Assembly (NCBI GenBank): GCA_009192285.1
Contig: WBVU01000019.1
Span: 496,001-560,000 of the forward strand
Direction of reading: 5' to 3'
Length of the DNA: 64,000 nucleotides
Source of the DNA: Morchella semilibera
Lineage: Eukaryota; Ascomycota; Pezizomycetes; Pezizales; Morchellaceae
Below are positions 46,101 through 58,894 of this stretch, piece by piece; within the stretch, counting starts at the first letter, position 1, and each line of letters starts with the position of its first letter. A model generated the notes under the pieces. It saw only the letters and a list, made by a program, of their open reading frames with translations. It was not told where the DNA came from and made no database searches. The position numbers were made by a program, and so were the translations under genes.

Positions 46101-49100
46101 GATGAAGGCCCTAAATGTCCGGTTCATGAAAAGCTGAGTCATCAATGAATTGAGATAACATGTGTTTGACATATTTTGCAACCCAACGTGGCCCGCTGCT
46201 GATCTCGCCCACCTGCCCCGATCGGCATGGAATCCGTCGTGTAGAGACTGATCTTTTGCTCTGTAAGCCTATGAGTTGGGTTATATTGGGGGTATCATAC
46301 CTTTAGGGAAAAGGAGTAGGTTGCGCTTGACCATCTTGACACAGCTCTCGGGATCATTGACGAGTTGAAGAACCAGGTTATATATCTCTGAGCGACTCGG
46401 CCCATGTAGACAAGGCAGACTCTCGATTGGTTCGGAATTTTCAGTATATATAGTCATTGGGCGAAAAAGTAAGTTCCGAAAGACGTTCTCGGCCACGCTA
46501 CAATCAATTATTAGATACGATCATGTAATTTACTGGGGGGGGGGGGGGTGGAATACTCATTATAAGCATGGATACCTCGGCTTCTAGCCAACATTACGCA
46601 TCTGGTGAGGAGTCTTGTAAAACCTGTAATCACAAAATCTTCGTTTGAACAACCAACAACCTAGCCACAATCAATAAAAGGCATCAAAAGAGAAAGAAAA
46701 CGATTTAAGAATGGTATTCACCTCTTTCACTTCATAGTTTATCAAACGGGAACTCCAAGATTTAAAACATGTCTCTAACTCCAATGATTCTGGGTTTACT
46801 TCGCTAAGAAACCTGTAACTGGTTAGGCGGGTTAAATGAGGGTTTAAGATCTAGGGGACATACTTGAAATTCAATAAAACGGTTTGAAACACCTCTGCAG
46901 AAGAATTCGGGTCTAGGCAAGATTGGTTTAACATGTCTTTCAAGATATCCCAAAAGAATCTTGCGAAATCATGGCTTGTTGGTTTGGCAGTTCTAATTCG
47001 TATATGAGATATTGCATATATATTCAACCATGTTAGAGGGACCTACGTAATATACCGGTTGAAGGTTGCTATAATAGCCTCTCCTGTGCCTTGCCTAACC
47101 TTCTGTCGTTCATCTTTCAGGAGAAACCTGCTCACATGATGCATCAATTCTCTTTTTTTGACCAGAGATGACCATACTTTTGGGTCGATTTTCGACGCAA
47201 CGAGTAGCACATTGAATGCATTGACAACACAGGATTCGGATCCTAGGCACTGCGAATATTCCGTTTGGGAGCAGACGCGTAATATATCAAAAACTCTTTG
47301 GATGAAGCCCTCTGGATTAGAGAAATATGGGGAAAAACCACACTCTGTGATTGATTCTTAGGATTATTAGTAATAGAGCTTGGATAGTTAATCAAGTTCT
47401 TACCTTGAAGAAACAAACGTAGGCACTCAAGAATCTCGTTTGTAAGTTGTGCTCGGGTTTTCATTGCATAGGATTCTTTAGATTCATGGTGGTTATTCAT
47501 TAGGGTTTGGAGCAAAGATGATGTTGCTGTGTTAAAAAATGTTGATTTTTCGTCGCTCTAGGTACAGTTAGTGTCTTTTAGACCAAGAGAACGACTTAAG
47601 ACACACATTTGGTTTCTTCCTTTGCTCCTCAAAACATGTCCGTAAAGCATGCAAAGAATAAAGAGTCTTATATGGATAGTCCGCTGGAAAAGTCTCAGAC
47701 CAGGATGGCCCCGAAATCATGCTTGATTTTATATGTTCATCGACTGGAAAATTCCTCAAGAAGCACCATACCTATCAGAACCTTAGCGAAAACACACACA
47801 TTTAAGATTATCACTATTCTCATACCTTCGTCGCCTGCGGCTCCGGGAGAGAAAGTAATTCAAAAAGTGAATCAAAATGCCTCATGATCTCAATCTGAAG
47901 AGCATTGAGATAGGAAGGATGTACAACCGAGTTCGGAGTGGCCGTTCCCTGGTCTGGCGATTTTTGGACTATCAAGAAAGAATTATCTGGTATACAAAAA
48001 TCCTTGAGAGTTTTGAGTGGCTCATGTGAGGGCTTGAATTCCTTTCCAGAAATTATTAAGCGATATTTGTCCCCTCCCACAATTCTGGTAATGCGTTCAT
48101 GCAGATCTTGGCCTGTGTCTAGGTTGCCAATTTGGAAGCTATGGATCTACAAATGCTACGTGAGACCATTTTCAGAATCAGATACGCCGAAGAATGTACT
48201 TACAGGGGATTGGTAGTTCAAATGTTGCCACCGCAGTCGCAGTGATAGTGGTACACCTGTGATCATTTCGACAGCGGGAAAATGGTTTGCCTCTTGAGAG
48301 TTTTGATTGTATTTTGGCCGTGATTTGTAGCCTTTGACGAAGTGGTCAAGAAGGTCCAAAGATCGAAAGAACTCTTGCGTATCACTATTTCCATGGAGGC
48401 TATCCAAGGACATTACACTCTCGTCTCTGGCATCGACAGTCGAAACCATGTTGCCAATTTTAGAGGCCGCGGATGTCAGTTGGTTTATACACCGTTCTAC
48501 GATCATAAAATGTGTATTCTCGATGATTTTTGCAGGTTTCGAACAGATAGCACGGGTCTAAGTCAGTCAGAAAAAATAATTCACTACGGAGAAGGGTATG
48601 AGATTTACGTCTAGGTAAAGATTCATGAAGTATGATGTGGCCTCGGCGGCCAGTTTGTCACTAGGAGCCTTGAGAATTATCCGCCATAACTGTTCAACGC
48701 CTTCAAAGTTTACACAGTCCCCTTCCAAACTATCCTCAAGCTATTCTTTGTAAGCCCCAAAATATTTGTAGTAAAACTAGTGTGGAAGTGCACTTACCAC
48801 TGTTGATTTGTTAAGATATTCTATAGATTTCATGCAAAAAGGTAGGACATTTGACGAAAAACAAGCAGGATCAAGGGCTGGAAAGTAGATCTTAAACACA
48901 CTTTCTAAAATGGGATCCGCTTGCTGTTGATCCGTTAGCGAGACATGAGCCGGGGAAGGGGCATTGTTAACACATGTGGCTGTAATTTTCAAGTAATGGT
49001 TAATGTAGAATTCAAACCCATCATCTCTCTCAGATGCTCCTAGCGCCTTTGCCCCAACCAAATATGTCCACAGCTTTTCACCCAGATACGGCGTCAAGCA

Positions 49101-51952
49101 TTCAGGTGAATTATAAAGGATAAACTGAAGTAGCTCCAACCTCGCCTTCAACCGGCGTAATGTGGAATACTGGTCATGATTGCTGTGAGAATCCACAAAC
49201 CTAGCTATCTCGTTGACAAGTAGTTCAGCTAGATTTAGTTTTTTGATAAGAAATTCAATATCCTCAACGTAACCAGGGCTGCCTGGCCTGACATTACGGG
49301 GTCTTTGTTCTAGTAATAGTTAGACCAATTATATTTATAAAGTTTAGATGCGACATACGTAAGAAGGCCTGGATGACATTGATACTACCAGTCGCACTCG
49401 AGTTCATTTGTTCAATGTCCCTGATACAATCAAGGTAAATTTCTCTCCGTAGTTGTCCAGCAGGCCCATATTCAGCCAATAGCATTAGCTCCTTTCCGGC
49501 AAACTCAAACGTCATAGATGGCGGAAGTCCACAGCTTGGAGTAGCATTCTCTTCTTCGCAAGACGCCATCCGAATAAGCCAGATTAGCATTTCATAAGGT
49601 GCAAGATCTAAATAAACGACCTATGTCCAGAAAAGTCAGTTTTTGCTCAGATTTTCTAGATACCAATCACAACCTGTTGGGAGTAAAAGTTACTCCTGAT
49701 AGTCTCCAGTAAACGGCCCACGAGATCCATCATGTGAGCATCAAAAGATGAAAACGGTATATCCCTAATCCGCTTACTCAACTCGACAAGAAGTGGTATA
49801 GGCATATTTGGTATCATCTCCTGATGCATAGCAAGTGTGGCCTGTACTATTCGTGGATCCTTGTTATTGACGACCGGTTGCCATAGGGCGTGTCGAATAT
49901 TCACCGTAGTTGTATCGGTCACAATCAGAAAACCAGTTATATTTGCACTTCGACGGATGAGTTCATGATGGGATTCGGGTCCCATAATATATTCGACAAC
50001 TTTATTTTCGATGATGAAATGTGCCAGAAACCTATAAGATTTGTAAGATATGTATTTTACCAGAAGAATCACAAGAATTCTACGAAATCAAGTATGGTAG
50101 AAGATACCTTAACAAAACACTATCATGCCAGTCGGTGCTATTTCCATAGCTATCTCTCCAGGCGCTGACAAGAAGCTCTGTAGCCCTTACCAGCCCTTGT
50201 AACCGAAAATCCATACGATTGCTGGTGAGCATCTTCAATAGAAAGGGGAACCTGCAAGACCATTCTGCGAGACTAGGGTACTCGTGAGCCTCGATAACAC
50301 CATATTCACTCCCAATCTTTTCCTCAATGAGTTTTCTTATCCTAGATTCTGCAGAACTCATCCCATAGAATGCTGTCACAAGCGAACACAAGGTATTCAA
50401 CATCACGTTAAAGTCCTTGATGATCAGCAATTGGAGATGCGTTTCGAATAGGCCGGCAAGTAAGTTTTCCACAGATGTCATAGCCATAAAGGCACCATCC
50501 GAAACAACTGCCTGGATTTCGGTCAAATCTTCTGATGTCCCGCCCTCTTTTGCAACGACCTCGAGACATCGAATGAGCTTTGCATATATTTCCAACGGGG
50601 TTGATGCATAAAATAAAAGTTTTGGTTGTAAGGGTATTCTTTGCAGGATTAATTCATCGTATTTCCTCAATGCCCCTAGACCGTCATGTGTGTCGATAAA
50701 AGCCATCATTACTCGCGGTAGGATAGTGACCATGTTGAAGCTGTAGATACGCTGCATAAGGCTAGAAAGCTGGTTTGGCCTCATGATGATTGATAGGGTT
50801 CTCTGGTACCCCCATGATAGTAAATTAGGGTCCCTATCTGGGAGGACGTTTTCTAAGCTCCAAACATCGTAGCGGATAAAGAGGGCTGTTAATCTTGCAA
50901 ACTCTACGAGAGCTTGTATGATAGCTTCTAATCCTGGCATCGTTTTATCCACCCTGCGAAAGTAGTTCTGTCCAAAGGGTTCACTTGATTATGAATTAGT
51001 AATTGAGTGCAGTCAATAGATCCCTAAATGTCTCACCTGCGTTTAAGTAAGGCCTCCATCATGTTTGGTAAGTTTGGCCAAACTTCCGGGTTTACAAGAT
51101 AAAGCTTATGAAAGCTATCGATCTGGTCGCCCACGACGTTGACAAAATTTGACATAGTATTCGCAAGGTCCTCTAACGGCCGTAATGGAATTGGATCTAT
51201 TTTGGAGTTAATCATCAAGTGGTTCTAGAGTTGATCCTATAGGACAAACCTCTCTCAAGCTTCGATGTAACCCCGTCCATAATATCTTTTATAGCGGCAG
51301 AATTTCCGGAAATGATGGGACTATTGATGTATTGATCAACCCCCGCAATATGCCCAGCCAAATCTTCATCTTCTTCCATATCCTCGACTTCTTCGACCTC
51401 AACTTCTGGGCTACATAGCGAACCATTCGGAGATTCACCCTGCAAAGAACCCGTACTTCTAGGAGGCCCAGAAGATGTAGGTGTCAGCTGACTTAGCCCG
51501 TCGTTTTCATCATCATCAATAGTAGGCTCTTCAAACCCATCCTCTTTTGGCTCTGGGAGACGTGTAGTACGGAGATGAATTGTAACCTTATTGCCAATTC
51601 CCTCAACTGTTGAGGGTGAGAACGGTTCATCTTCTGTAGATGTTTTATCAGGTTTGCTAGTTATCCCGTTATAGTTTTTATGCTCCATGGCTTGATCTGC
51701 CTGCCGGGGTTCGTTCTCTTGTTCTCCAAATGGTACCTTATCCTTACCTGGAAGAGCCTGTTTTGCATTGTCTGCATTATCATGGATAAGCATAGCAGCT
51801 AACCGTTTACGAGGCCGAGTAGGGTCGTTGTCGTCGATGGAATTTCTACGAGGTGCAGCGGGTTCGTCTGAAACTTCTTTGGAGTTACTGCTAGCTGGGC
51901 TGACTGGATCGACCGCCATAGAGTTCGAGTCCAACTCCCCATTCTTCTCCAT
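43175..51952 (-). CDS. Giant ubiquitin-specific protease (USP) deubiquitinase
   Basis: A cysteine-protease deubiquitinase with a very long N-terminal region, of the USP9X/USP34-like fungal type with a DUF3517-like region. I read about 20 exons: 51952-51250, 51196-51037, 50953-50108, 50031-49674, 49620-49359, 49309-48798, 48740-48609, 48557-48204, 48146-47826, 47771-47607, 47557-47404, 47344-47100, 47042-46864, 46812-46722, 46660-46557, 46497-46301, 46258-45689, 45631-43445, 43370-43308 and 43263-43175. This gives about 2,563 aa, in phase throughout. The Cys box is VGLQNMSNTCYLNSLMTQLF, the zinc pair is CTTCDRHVDAVK, the core is NHLIFHLKRFEFD, and the His box is SGHYYSYIRNR with EWFEFNDSEVS. 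The N-terminus is acidic and Ser/Pro-rich. The tail ends EMEVQLDEYNST. The substrate is unknown. An in-frame insert of about 23 residues after HVDAVK may be an unremoved intron. Confidence 0.9.
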
Positions 51953-52759
51953 GCAAGAAATACAGGTTGCCCGGTCGCTGGGGCAAGAGGTACCGTAAAA
52001 GGTTTGAGGATGGTTTCTTGGGGTATATAGGAAAGCTATGGTGCCGCGGCTGTCGTTGTTTGAGACAGGAGGGGATGATGGTGGGGGGTTGAGTTGGAGG
52101 GGAGGGAAAGTGGAAGTGTTTGTGGCTCTCGCGTCAGACAATAGAGCTTACCTACATACACCTGAAAGTACATGTGGTTCAGGCAGACATGTACGCATGT
52201 GTTACTCCAGTATATCCTTTACTACCAGTTACATGTATGTACCAACTGCTGTGCAAGGGTGCGGCTGCGTGCCTGTTGCTATGAGCAGGCCTGCGTGCAG
52301 TCAGTTGGTTCATTACCTACATCTAGACAGTGACGAAAGCGAAGGACCCAAGCGTATTTGTGCAGGGATTGATGTGACTGAGCGAACGATAAGAACTGAA
52401 ACAAATACTGGAGCCAAAAATCTCACTGCTACCTACTGGATGATATTTGGAATTGATCGCATCTTGTGAATTCCAGTTTAATCTCAAAAACCTCAGGCAT
52501 GCAATTAGAATTTCTATGCTTAGACATTGTGTTATGAAATGGTAGGGTTGAATATACCTGCAAGGATCGTGCGGAGTAATCAGATGCGCTTTAGCGAGCC
52601 TCCCGCCCCAGAAACCTGCACAGCTCACCTTGTGGACTGTGCAGCCTTTATCATCGTCACCCATTATAGTCAGTCACCCATTATCGTCACCCATTGCCTC
52701 GACGTATACCGCCATAATTCATCTGCTTTCCAAGGCCATCTCGGTCGACTGTAGCTGTC
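51953..52759. other. Divergent promoter region, USP/POP3
   Basis: About 0.8 kb between two divergent start codons. The minus-strand frame continues open upstream of my USP start to 52141 but from a TTG, so extra N-terminal residues or a leader exon are possible. One TACATGTA lies at 52230-52237. A direct repeat of CACCCATTATxGTCA occurs at about 52658-52692. No other gene seen. Confidence 0.5.
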
Positions 52760-53675
52760 ATGGCGCAATTCATCAAAGGCCAAGACCCAAAGAAAAAAAT
52801 CACATTCTCACTTGATTCGCCAAACACCACTGTTGAATGGTGAGTTCATCTAAAGCTTCCTTGAAACCCAAGCTGATCTAGTTCGCTCAAGGCCGGAAGT
52901 TAGTAGCGCAAACCAGGATACAATTTTAGATCTACTATGCAGGTACAAGACGCCACAATACTTGCTTCAATTCCGGATCTTGCAATCCAAATCCCTGATA
53001 TTACAACCACCTAACAGCCCTTTGTCTGCTTCTAGTTTGTTAGCACCTGTAGGTCAACATCGAAATCTCTACATCCAGCCTTCAAAAGGGAAGCGCTCTC
53101 ACAAACGAAAACGAGGATTCCCCCCTAATGCCTCGGCCGAATTAGCATTATCCATACCACCGCCATCACCCCCGGAACTCAATTCGTTTTTGACAATTGG
53201 ACTCAACTCAACTACGAAGTATCTTGAATCTATGGCTAAAGCACTGCCAACCGAAAACACAACCTTCAAGCCTCGTCTCGCCGTCTTTGTCTGCCGCTCC
53301 GACTCACAGCCTTCGCAACTTCATTCGCATTTGCCTCTATTATGTGGTATTGTTTCTAGGACACCCCCGGGACTTCCAATCCGACTTATTCAGCTCCCCA
53401 AGGGGGCACAGGTGCGGTTAGAAACCTCTCTTGCGATTCCACAGGTTGGGTTTCTTGGGTTGGTAGAGGGTGCTCCTGGGTCGTCTGCATTGATACAATT
53501 TCTTGACGATAATGTTCCGGCTATCAAGATTCCATGGCTGGAAGGGTTTCCGGGCTATTTAGCCACCATGATTAAGGCAATGAAGACCACAGCTCCCCCG
53601 CCAAAAAAAACTCAAAAGAAATATTCTGTCAAGGAGCTTATACGCGTTGATAGAGCTGACAAAACTGGCGTATAA
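52760..53675 (+). CDS. POP3: RNase P/MRP protein subunit Pop3
   Basis: Pop3 (related to human Rpp38) is a subunit of RNase P and RNase MRP, needed for tRNA 5' maturation and rRNA processing. Exons 52760-52839 and 52943-53675 join in phase (TG|G, Trp) to give 270 aa. The sequence MAQFIKGQDPKKKITFSL, WYKTPQYLLQF and GLNSTTKYLESMAKA is followed by KPRLAVFVCRSDSQPSQLHS and HLPLLCG, the L7Ae-like core that identifies fungal Pop3. The final part is LGLVEGAPGSSALIQFL, then basic residues. Length fits the family. The first exon is short, fixed by the GTGAGT donor. Confidence 0.88.
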
Positions 53676-54223
53676 AGGCACTTTATTGGGTTTTTAGTAA
53701 CTAGTAAAAAGGTATTTTTGATAGGAAAACACAATCCGCTAAACACAACTATGTACTAAGATTCGAGCCCCCTGGGCTCGCTTCCGCTGCAAAAATATGC
53801 TCCTGCCCACCCTAATATATGAAAAAGAAACAAAGGAAACACTAGATTCTCAAAACCAGCACAGTGTATCATCACTTCTCTCTTCCCCCCTCTTTCAGAA
53901 AAACCCACTTTAAGAGTTGAAAAAAGAGAGAGAAACCAAAATCGCTCACTAATTGCAACGCTCCCAACACTCCATGCGATTATAAGAAATATTACCCACT
54001 ACAAATGAGATAAGACATAAAGGAAAGAAAATCAACGATACGGGAGATAAAAAAGACCTGCAGGCAATACACCAAAGAAACCCTAGGATATCATAGAAGC
54101 ATAGAAAATACAAGGAAAGAGAAGCATGAAAATGCAGCCAGTGACCTATTGTCACGAGGTAAACCCATTTTGGTGATGTCACAAATGATAGGCGTAGGCA
54201 TCATTACCGCGAAATAAAGATTA
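53676..54223. other. Intergenic between converging POP3 and BUD4
   Basis: 550 bases. A short GC hairpin (CGAGCCC...GGGCTCG, 53765-53781) lies just past POP3, followed by A-rich sequence. No gene supported. Confidence 0.5.
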
Positions 54224-57200
54224 CTATCGGTATAGGTGTGCAGGCGGGGGTCGACGATTTGATCTTGGGGGCTGAGGAGGTTGAGGTCTTGATTGCTGCG
54301 GCATTGTTGGTGCTTGACGCATTTGGGTTTGCGCCTTGACCCGAGCTACAGCTGCCTGTGCCTTTTCCCTCTCCGCCTTCTCCTTGGATTCCTTGGATAT
54401 AACCATGTCACACCAACCACGTTTGTCGGGAATGCGGCCTATCGTCTCGCCGAGGACTTTAACCCACCCTTCTTTATCTTCAGCGGAGTCTGCATAAAAA
54501 TCGATTACTTCGCCGTTGGCGAAGCGAATACGGAAACCCTCCTCGACGAACATGTAGCCTTCTTCGTCTTCAGAGAAGCCAGACTTACGACGAGACTTGC
54601 CAGGTCCATTCACGTTTGGATCAAGGAGAGTGTTCCTATCATTGATGAGCCTTGATGCCTTGCTAAGATTGATAGTAGCACGAGGCTGACGCGTTGCTTC
54701 ATGATACGCGGTCAACCTTGGGCCAACAAGTTTGAAATATCTTCGACGCCAGTACTTCATATTTAAAGTTAGCTTAAACAGGGAAATGCTTAATTATGGG
54801 ACTTACAGGACAGTCGCCCCCTTGTTGTGAAAGAGTACCCTCCCAAGTCTTATTCATAGTAGCCTCAGCTTCACGTAATTCACGAATGGCGGAGTTCATG
54901 CTTTTAGGAAGATCCTTCTACTAGGTTTTAGCATTTTCCTACGGTATTGGATAATTGGCTGCTCACCTCTGAGGCCCCCGAGGGCTTTGGGACGAATAGG
55001 AGCTGAACTTCTAATTTCCCGATTTTGTAAGGTGCTTTTCTTGCAGGCTGCAAGGCGCCTTGCAGGCCTTTTTTGCTCTTCACACTAGCAGTGTCCACTG
55101 CCCATTCATTAAAGCAATTAATATCCGTGGTGAATGGCCGTCCATATGCCCTAGTCTCGAAATCTGTAAGGCAAACATAGGAACGAGCAAACGAGCCATC
55201 CCGTGCAACTAAACCGTGAAGAAGATCCCATGCAGTAGCAGGAGGTGGCGTTTCTTGCCTCTGTTGCTGCATTTGTTGTTGCTCTAGCTGCTGCATTTGC
55301 TGCATTTGCTGTTCTAGCTGTTTCCGCTTTTTGGGGGTAGTAAAAACTCTGCTAAAAGTGGATTGTTTAGGCTTGGGGGGAAGAGCCTTAACTACTGCTT
55401 TAGGCGGAGCAGGTGGTGGTTGCTCCAGCTTTGTTTGCAGAGTTAGCTGGAATTCAAGGTCATTCAGGACAACTCTGCCACCGTTAGTGTTCTGGCAACA
55501 ATCTAAAAGCATTTTGGGATCCTACAATTCGAATTCTTGGCCTATCGGCGCATTCTTACCCAACTCCAACCATGATGTTGTCACACAGTGAAGTCCATTA
55601 TCCAATGTCAGGCAAAAATATGTTGGTTGGCCTAGAAAGATGAGCATTAGTAGGTGCAGTTTTGAATTTATTTAGGGGGCCATCTTGCCTTGGGGCAGCG
55701 GTAGGGTTAAGTCCTTGACACCAAGAACTTTGACGAATAGTCTACCTCTCTCCGCACCATCCTCGGCCTGCAAATCCGTACTAGCTGCCTCATTCTCATC
55801 CACAATGGGTAATACATTTCCATTTTTATCGGGCAGAGGAATTGGTGGGATATTTGATGGCCTTTTCCTTGGAGATGTACTGATGGCACCAGTTGAATCA
55901 CGTTGGCTCTTTCTCCGTGTGGAATTTCTCCATGGCTCTACAGACCAAGATTGAGTGCGAGAGTGACCAGGGCGTGGGGCAGGCTCTGCCTCATCTTCTT
56001 CGGGGTCCCGGCTAGATGCATGGATAATCCGTGTATTTTGACGCATAAGGTATCCCCTCTAAGCATTATTAGACCTTCGGACAGAATAAAAGTTTTATTA
56101 AAACATACCTTTTGCGTCTCAATAACGCGGTCAAACTCCTCCGTGAGATCATCTACCTTGAAATCGAACTCTATATCACCAAGTGCTGGGAGGCCGATAG
56201 ACTTTCTCTGCTTATCAGAGACTTTTCTTTTAGATATTTCCGAATCTGAACTGGCGGCAATTTCCTCGTCCTCATCGCTCAGACTATCACCGTCAAACCC
56301 GTCTGGAATTCGTGGGACCGGGGGCGTAGCTCTATGTTCCCCACTAATGTGTCTACGAGCCGCAGCCATTGCTGCCATATCGGCTGGTGTTGCGCTCGCT
56401 CTTGTCTTCAACTTCCCACTGGGAACCCTGATTGTTGCGATTGACTCAGCGACTGGCGAGGGCGATCTAGCCGCTTGAATCGTACCAGTATCACTGAGTT
56501 CCCCATCATCCATACTGTTGTAATCCTCATCATCCTCCTCAATATCAGAGTCATATATTTTATGCCTGATGACCGACCCTGTATCTTCTTCCTCATCATA
56601 AACAGACTCGTCCAAATCATGCTCGATTTGATCCCTAGGGGACTCGGTTCGCTGTGTTGGTGACTCATGAATACTTTGGTTAGATGGCGTAAGCTCCAAT
56701 GGTTCCGGTGTAGGTGCGTCGACGGGGGGCAAGGGCGGGGAAGGGGTCATGTATGATCTAAGCCCGAGACCATCATCGTTTTCGAACATTGTACCGAGCT
56801 CGGGAAGGCTCATCCTAGGATTCTCCGGCGAAGTTCCGGCCTCTACCCCCCCACTTACCAGTCCTTCATTCAAGACCTGTTTTTCTACAGCCCCGTGCTC
56901 TACCTTTTCGATGGCTATGGTTGTATCAAAGTTCGTCGGGGTGGGGGTAGACTCCTCTCTCGAGGGGATGATAGGGGTAGCTAACACGGAGCTGTCGTCA
57001 TCTTCAAATTCACTATATCTTGATTCATTATCATCATCGTATCGTGAAGCTTCTGACTCAGTTGCCTGTGATGGATCTGGTGACCGAGTATTGAAGCGTG
57101 AAGCCGGGCGTTCTGGGACATGATACATTTCTGGAATTGCATAGATATCGACCGACTCGTCATCAGAATGCTCTAGCTTGATATGAGATTCTATTTCATC

Positions 57201-58894
57201 TGCTGAAACATCTTGATCATATGTGTAAGAGCTCTCCGTGGCGTAGCCTTCCTCATCAAGTTGCTGAGAATCGATTGAGTTTTCACGGCGTGCTTCAACC
57301 TGGCGCCTAATTGATTCCCGCGATAGGCGCGGGGGAGGTTCGTATTCCGAGGTTGACTCGAATTGACTTGAACCATTCTCCTCCTCGGGTTCTCTGTTCG
57401 AGTTAGGTGAAGTCTCCTCTTTATCCGAGATATCACCTTCTTCTATCTGCGCCGGACTCGTCCGTTCGCGGGATGCTTCATGTCTACCATTCCCCATTTC
57501 TTCTTCCTCGCTTTCTTGCCCCCCATCGTTTAGGGACAGGTTGTCCATTATGATACCCAAACCACCAGATTCTTCGACGTCATGTTCCCGGGCAGACTCG
57601 GTAGAGCGTCGTCGAGATGCAGGATCATTCTCGTCCAAATCTTCCTGCATCATTAACCTTACCCGTTCCTCCAGTGGTACCTTTTCTAAATTTTCTAAAT
57701 CGGCCTTAGTGACTGGAATGCTTGGGAGCGGTCGGCTTCCGGAGGGGCTACTACTATCTCTTCGGGAAGTGGGGGCCCCGGGAATTGGTGGAAGCGGTCG
57801 CGCGCTAGGTGAGGGGGTCGAACGAAAGGATTCCTCGAAGGCTGCAGCTGCAGCTTCTGGTGTCATGCTTTCCCAATGATCAGGCTCAATAACCGGGGTG
57901 TATTCCAACTCGTCTTCATCCTCTTCGTCCTCATCAGAATCATATCCCATCGCCGGTGAGCCTTCCACAGATGGGTCTGGAGTAACCATTTCGTAGTGTA
58001 AAACATCTGGTGGTTCCTTATCAAATGTGACAGATTTTGGGCGACGATTGGGACTCCTATTAGTCTGCTCATGCCCACCCGTCTCTTCTATGTACGATCC
58101 GCCCTCGCCTTCATAAATGTTGGTTCTGTATGATGATATTAATGATGGCCTTGGAATTTTAGGGACGTTATGGGTCGAAAGAATAGATGTTAGCTTAGGA
58201 GTCTCTGGACGAATCGAATCCTCCGGCTTCTTGGGCATTGATAACGGGAGTTTCGAAGTATGTATCACTGAATTATTTCGCGCTATTTGGGAGATCTGAG
58301 GGGTGATAAATGGCGATGATAAACCATTAGGACCATGATAACTCATGGGTCGGGGTGGTGGGGCTGTGTCATTTGGTTTCTGGAAGATCTTGGTATTATT
58401 CTGCACCCGAGAAGCCCGCTTCAATTTCTCCAGCGATGATTTACGCCCAGGAGCGGAACCTCCTGAACGATTATTCTCTTGACTCTTTGTTTCCCAAAAT
58501 GCTCGGTTTGCTCGGGGAGTTGTCGTCCTGATAGAGCCTGTAACAGAACCTGGGAAAGGTGAGGACAAAGGGACGTCTTCATTGGTTGGCGACTAATGAT
58601 AAAGGAAGTTATGTCAGCTCCAAAAAAAAAAAGAAAAAAGAAAAAGACTGTAGCAGATATAAATGCGCACCTTTGAGCCCTCTTTGTTGGAAGGACTATT
58701 CCTTCTTCGCTCCATTGGGCTAATATCTGAAAGTGGTTGCGTTAAGGGCGAACTGCTTCTAGGGGACGGCGTTTCCGATTCCGAGGAAGCTGGTTGTTTC
58801 TGTATGCGAAGGGGGGTGACCTGGAGTTTTGTATCAGAGGCAAACTTTAGCCACAAGCGATGATAGGGGGGGTTACCACTGGCCCTGTTGCCAT
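54224..58894 (-). CDS. BUD4: Bud4, anillin-like septin-ring and bud/septum site protein
   Basis: Bud4 is an anillin-related scaffold that stabilises septin rings at septation sites. Eight exons on the minus strand (58894-58877, 58820-58671, 58592-56109, 56058-55689, 55631-55526, 55474-54967, 54917-54807, 54754-54224) give 1,425 aa, all in phase. The first exon is only 18 nt (MATGPV). The N-terminal 900 residues are acidic, Ser/Pro-rich and disordered. Then comes RGYLMRQNTRIIHASSRDP, FVKVLGVKDLTLPLPQG and LVVLNDLEFQLTLQTKL, the Bud4/anillin-homology region. A C-terminal PH domain follows (YWRRRYFKLVGPRLTAYHE ... FYADSAEDKEGWVKVLGETI). The join between exons 4 and 5 uses a GC donor (CAAG|GCAAGA ... 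TCTAG). No GT donor fits there. Confidence 0.93.

Noticed and set aside
46498-46660. Apparent phase conflict between USP exons near 46,600
   Set aside because: It resolves when exon 15 starts at 46660 (GGCTAG acceptor) rather than at the CAG near 46624, and ends at the GTATTC donor at 46556.
53755-53790. Possible tRNA or 5S-like sequence (GATTCGAGCCCCCTGGGCTC)
   Set aside because: It resembles a T-arm but has no matching acceptor, D or anticodon arms; a simple hairpin after POP3 is a better reading.
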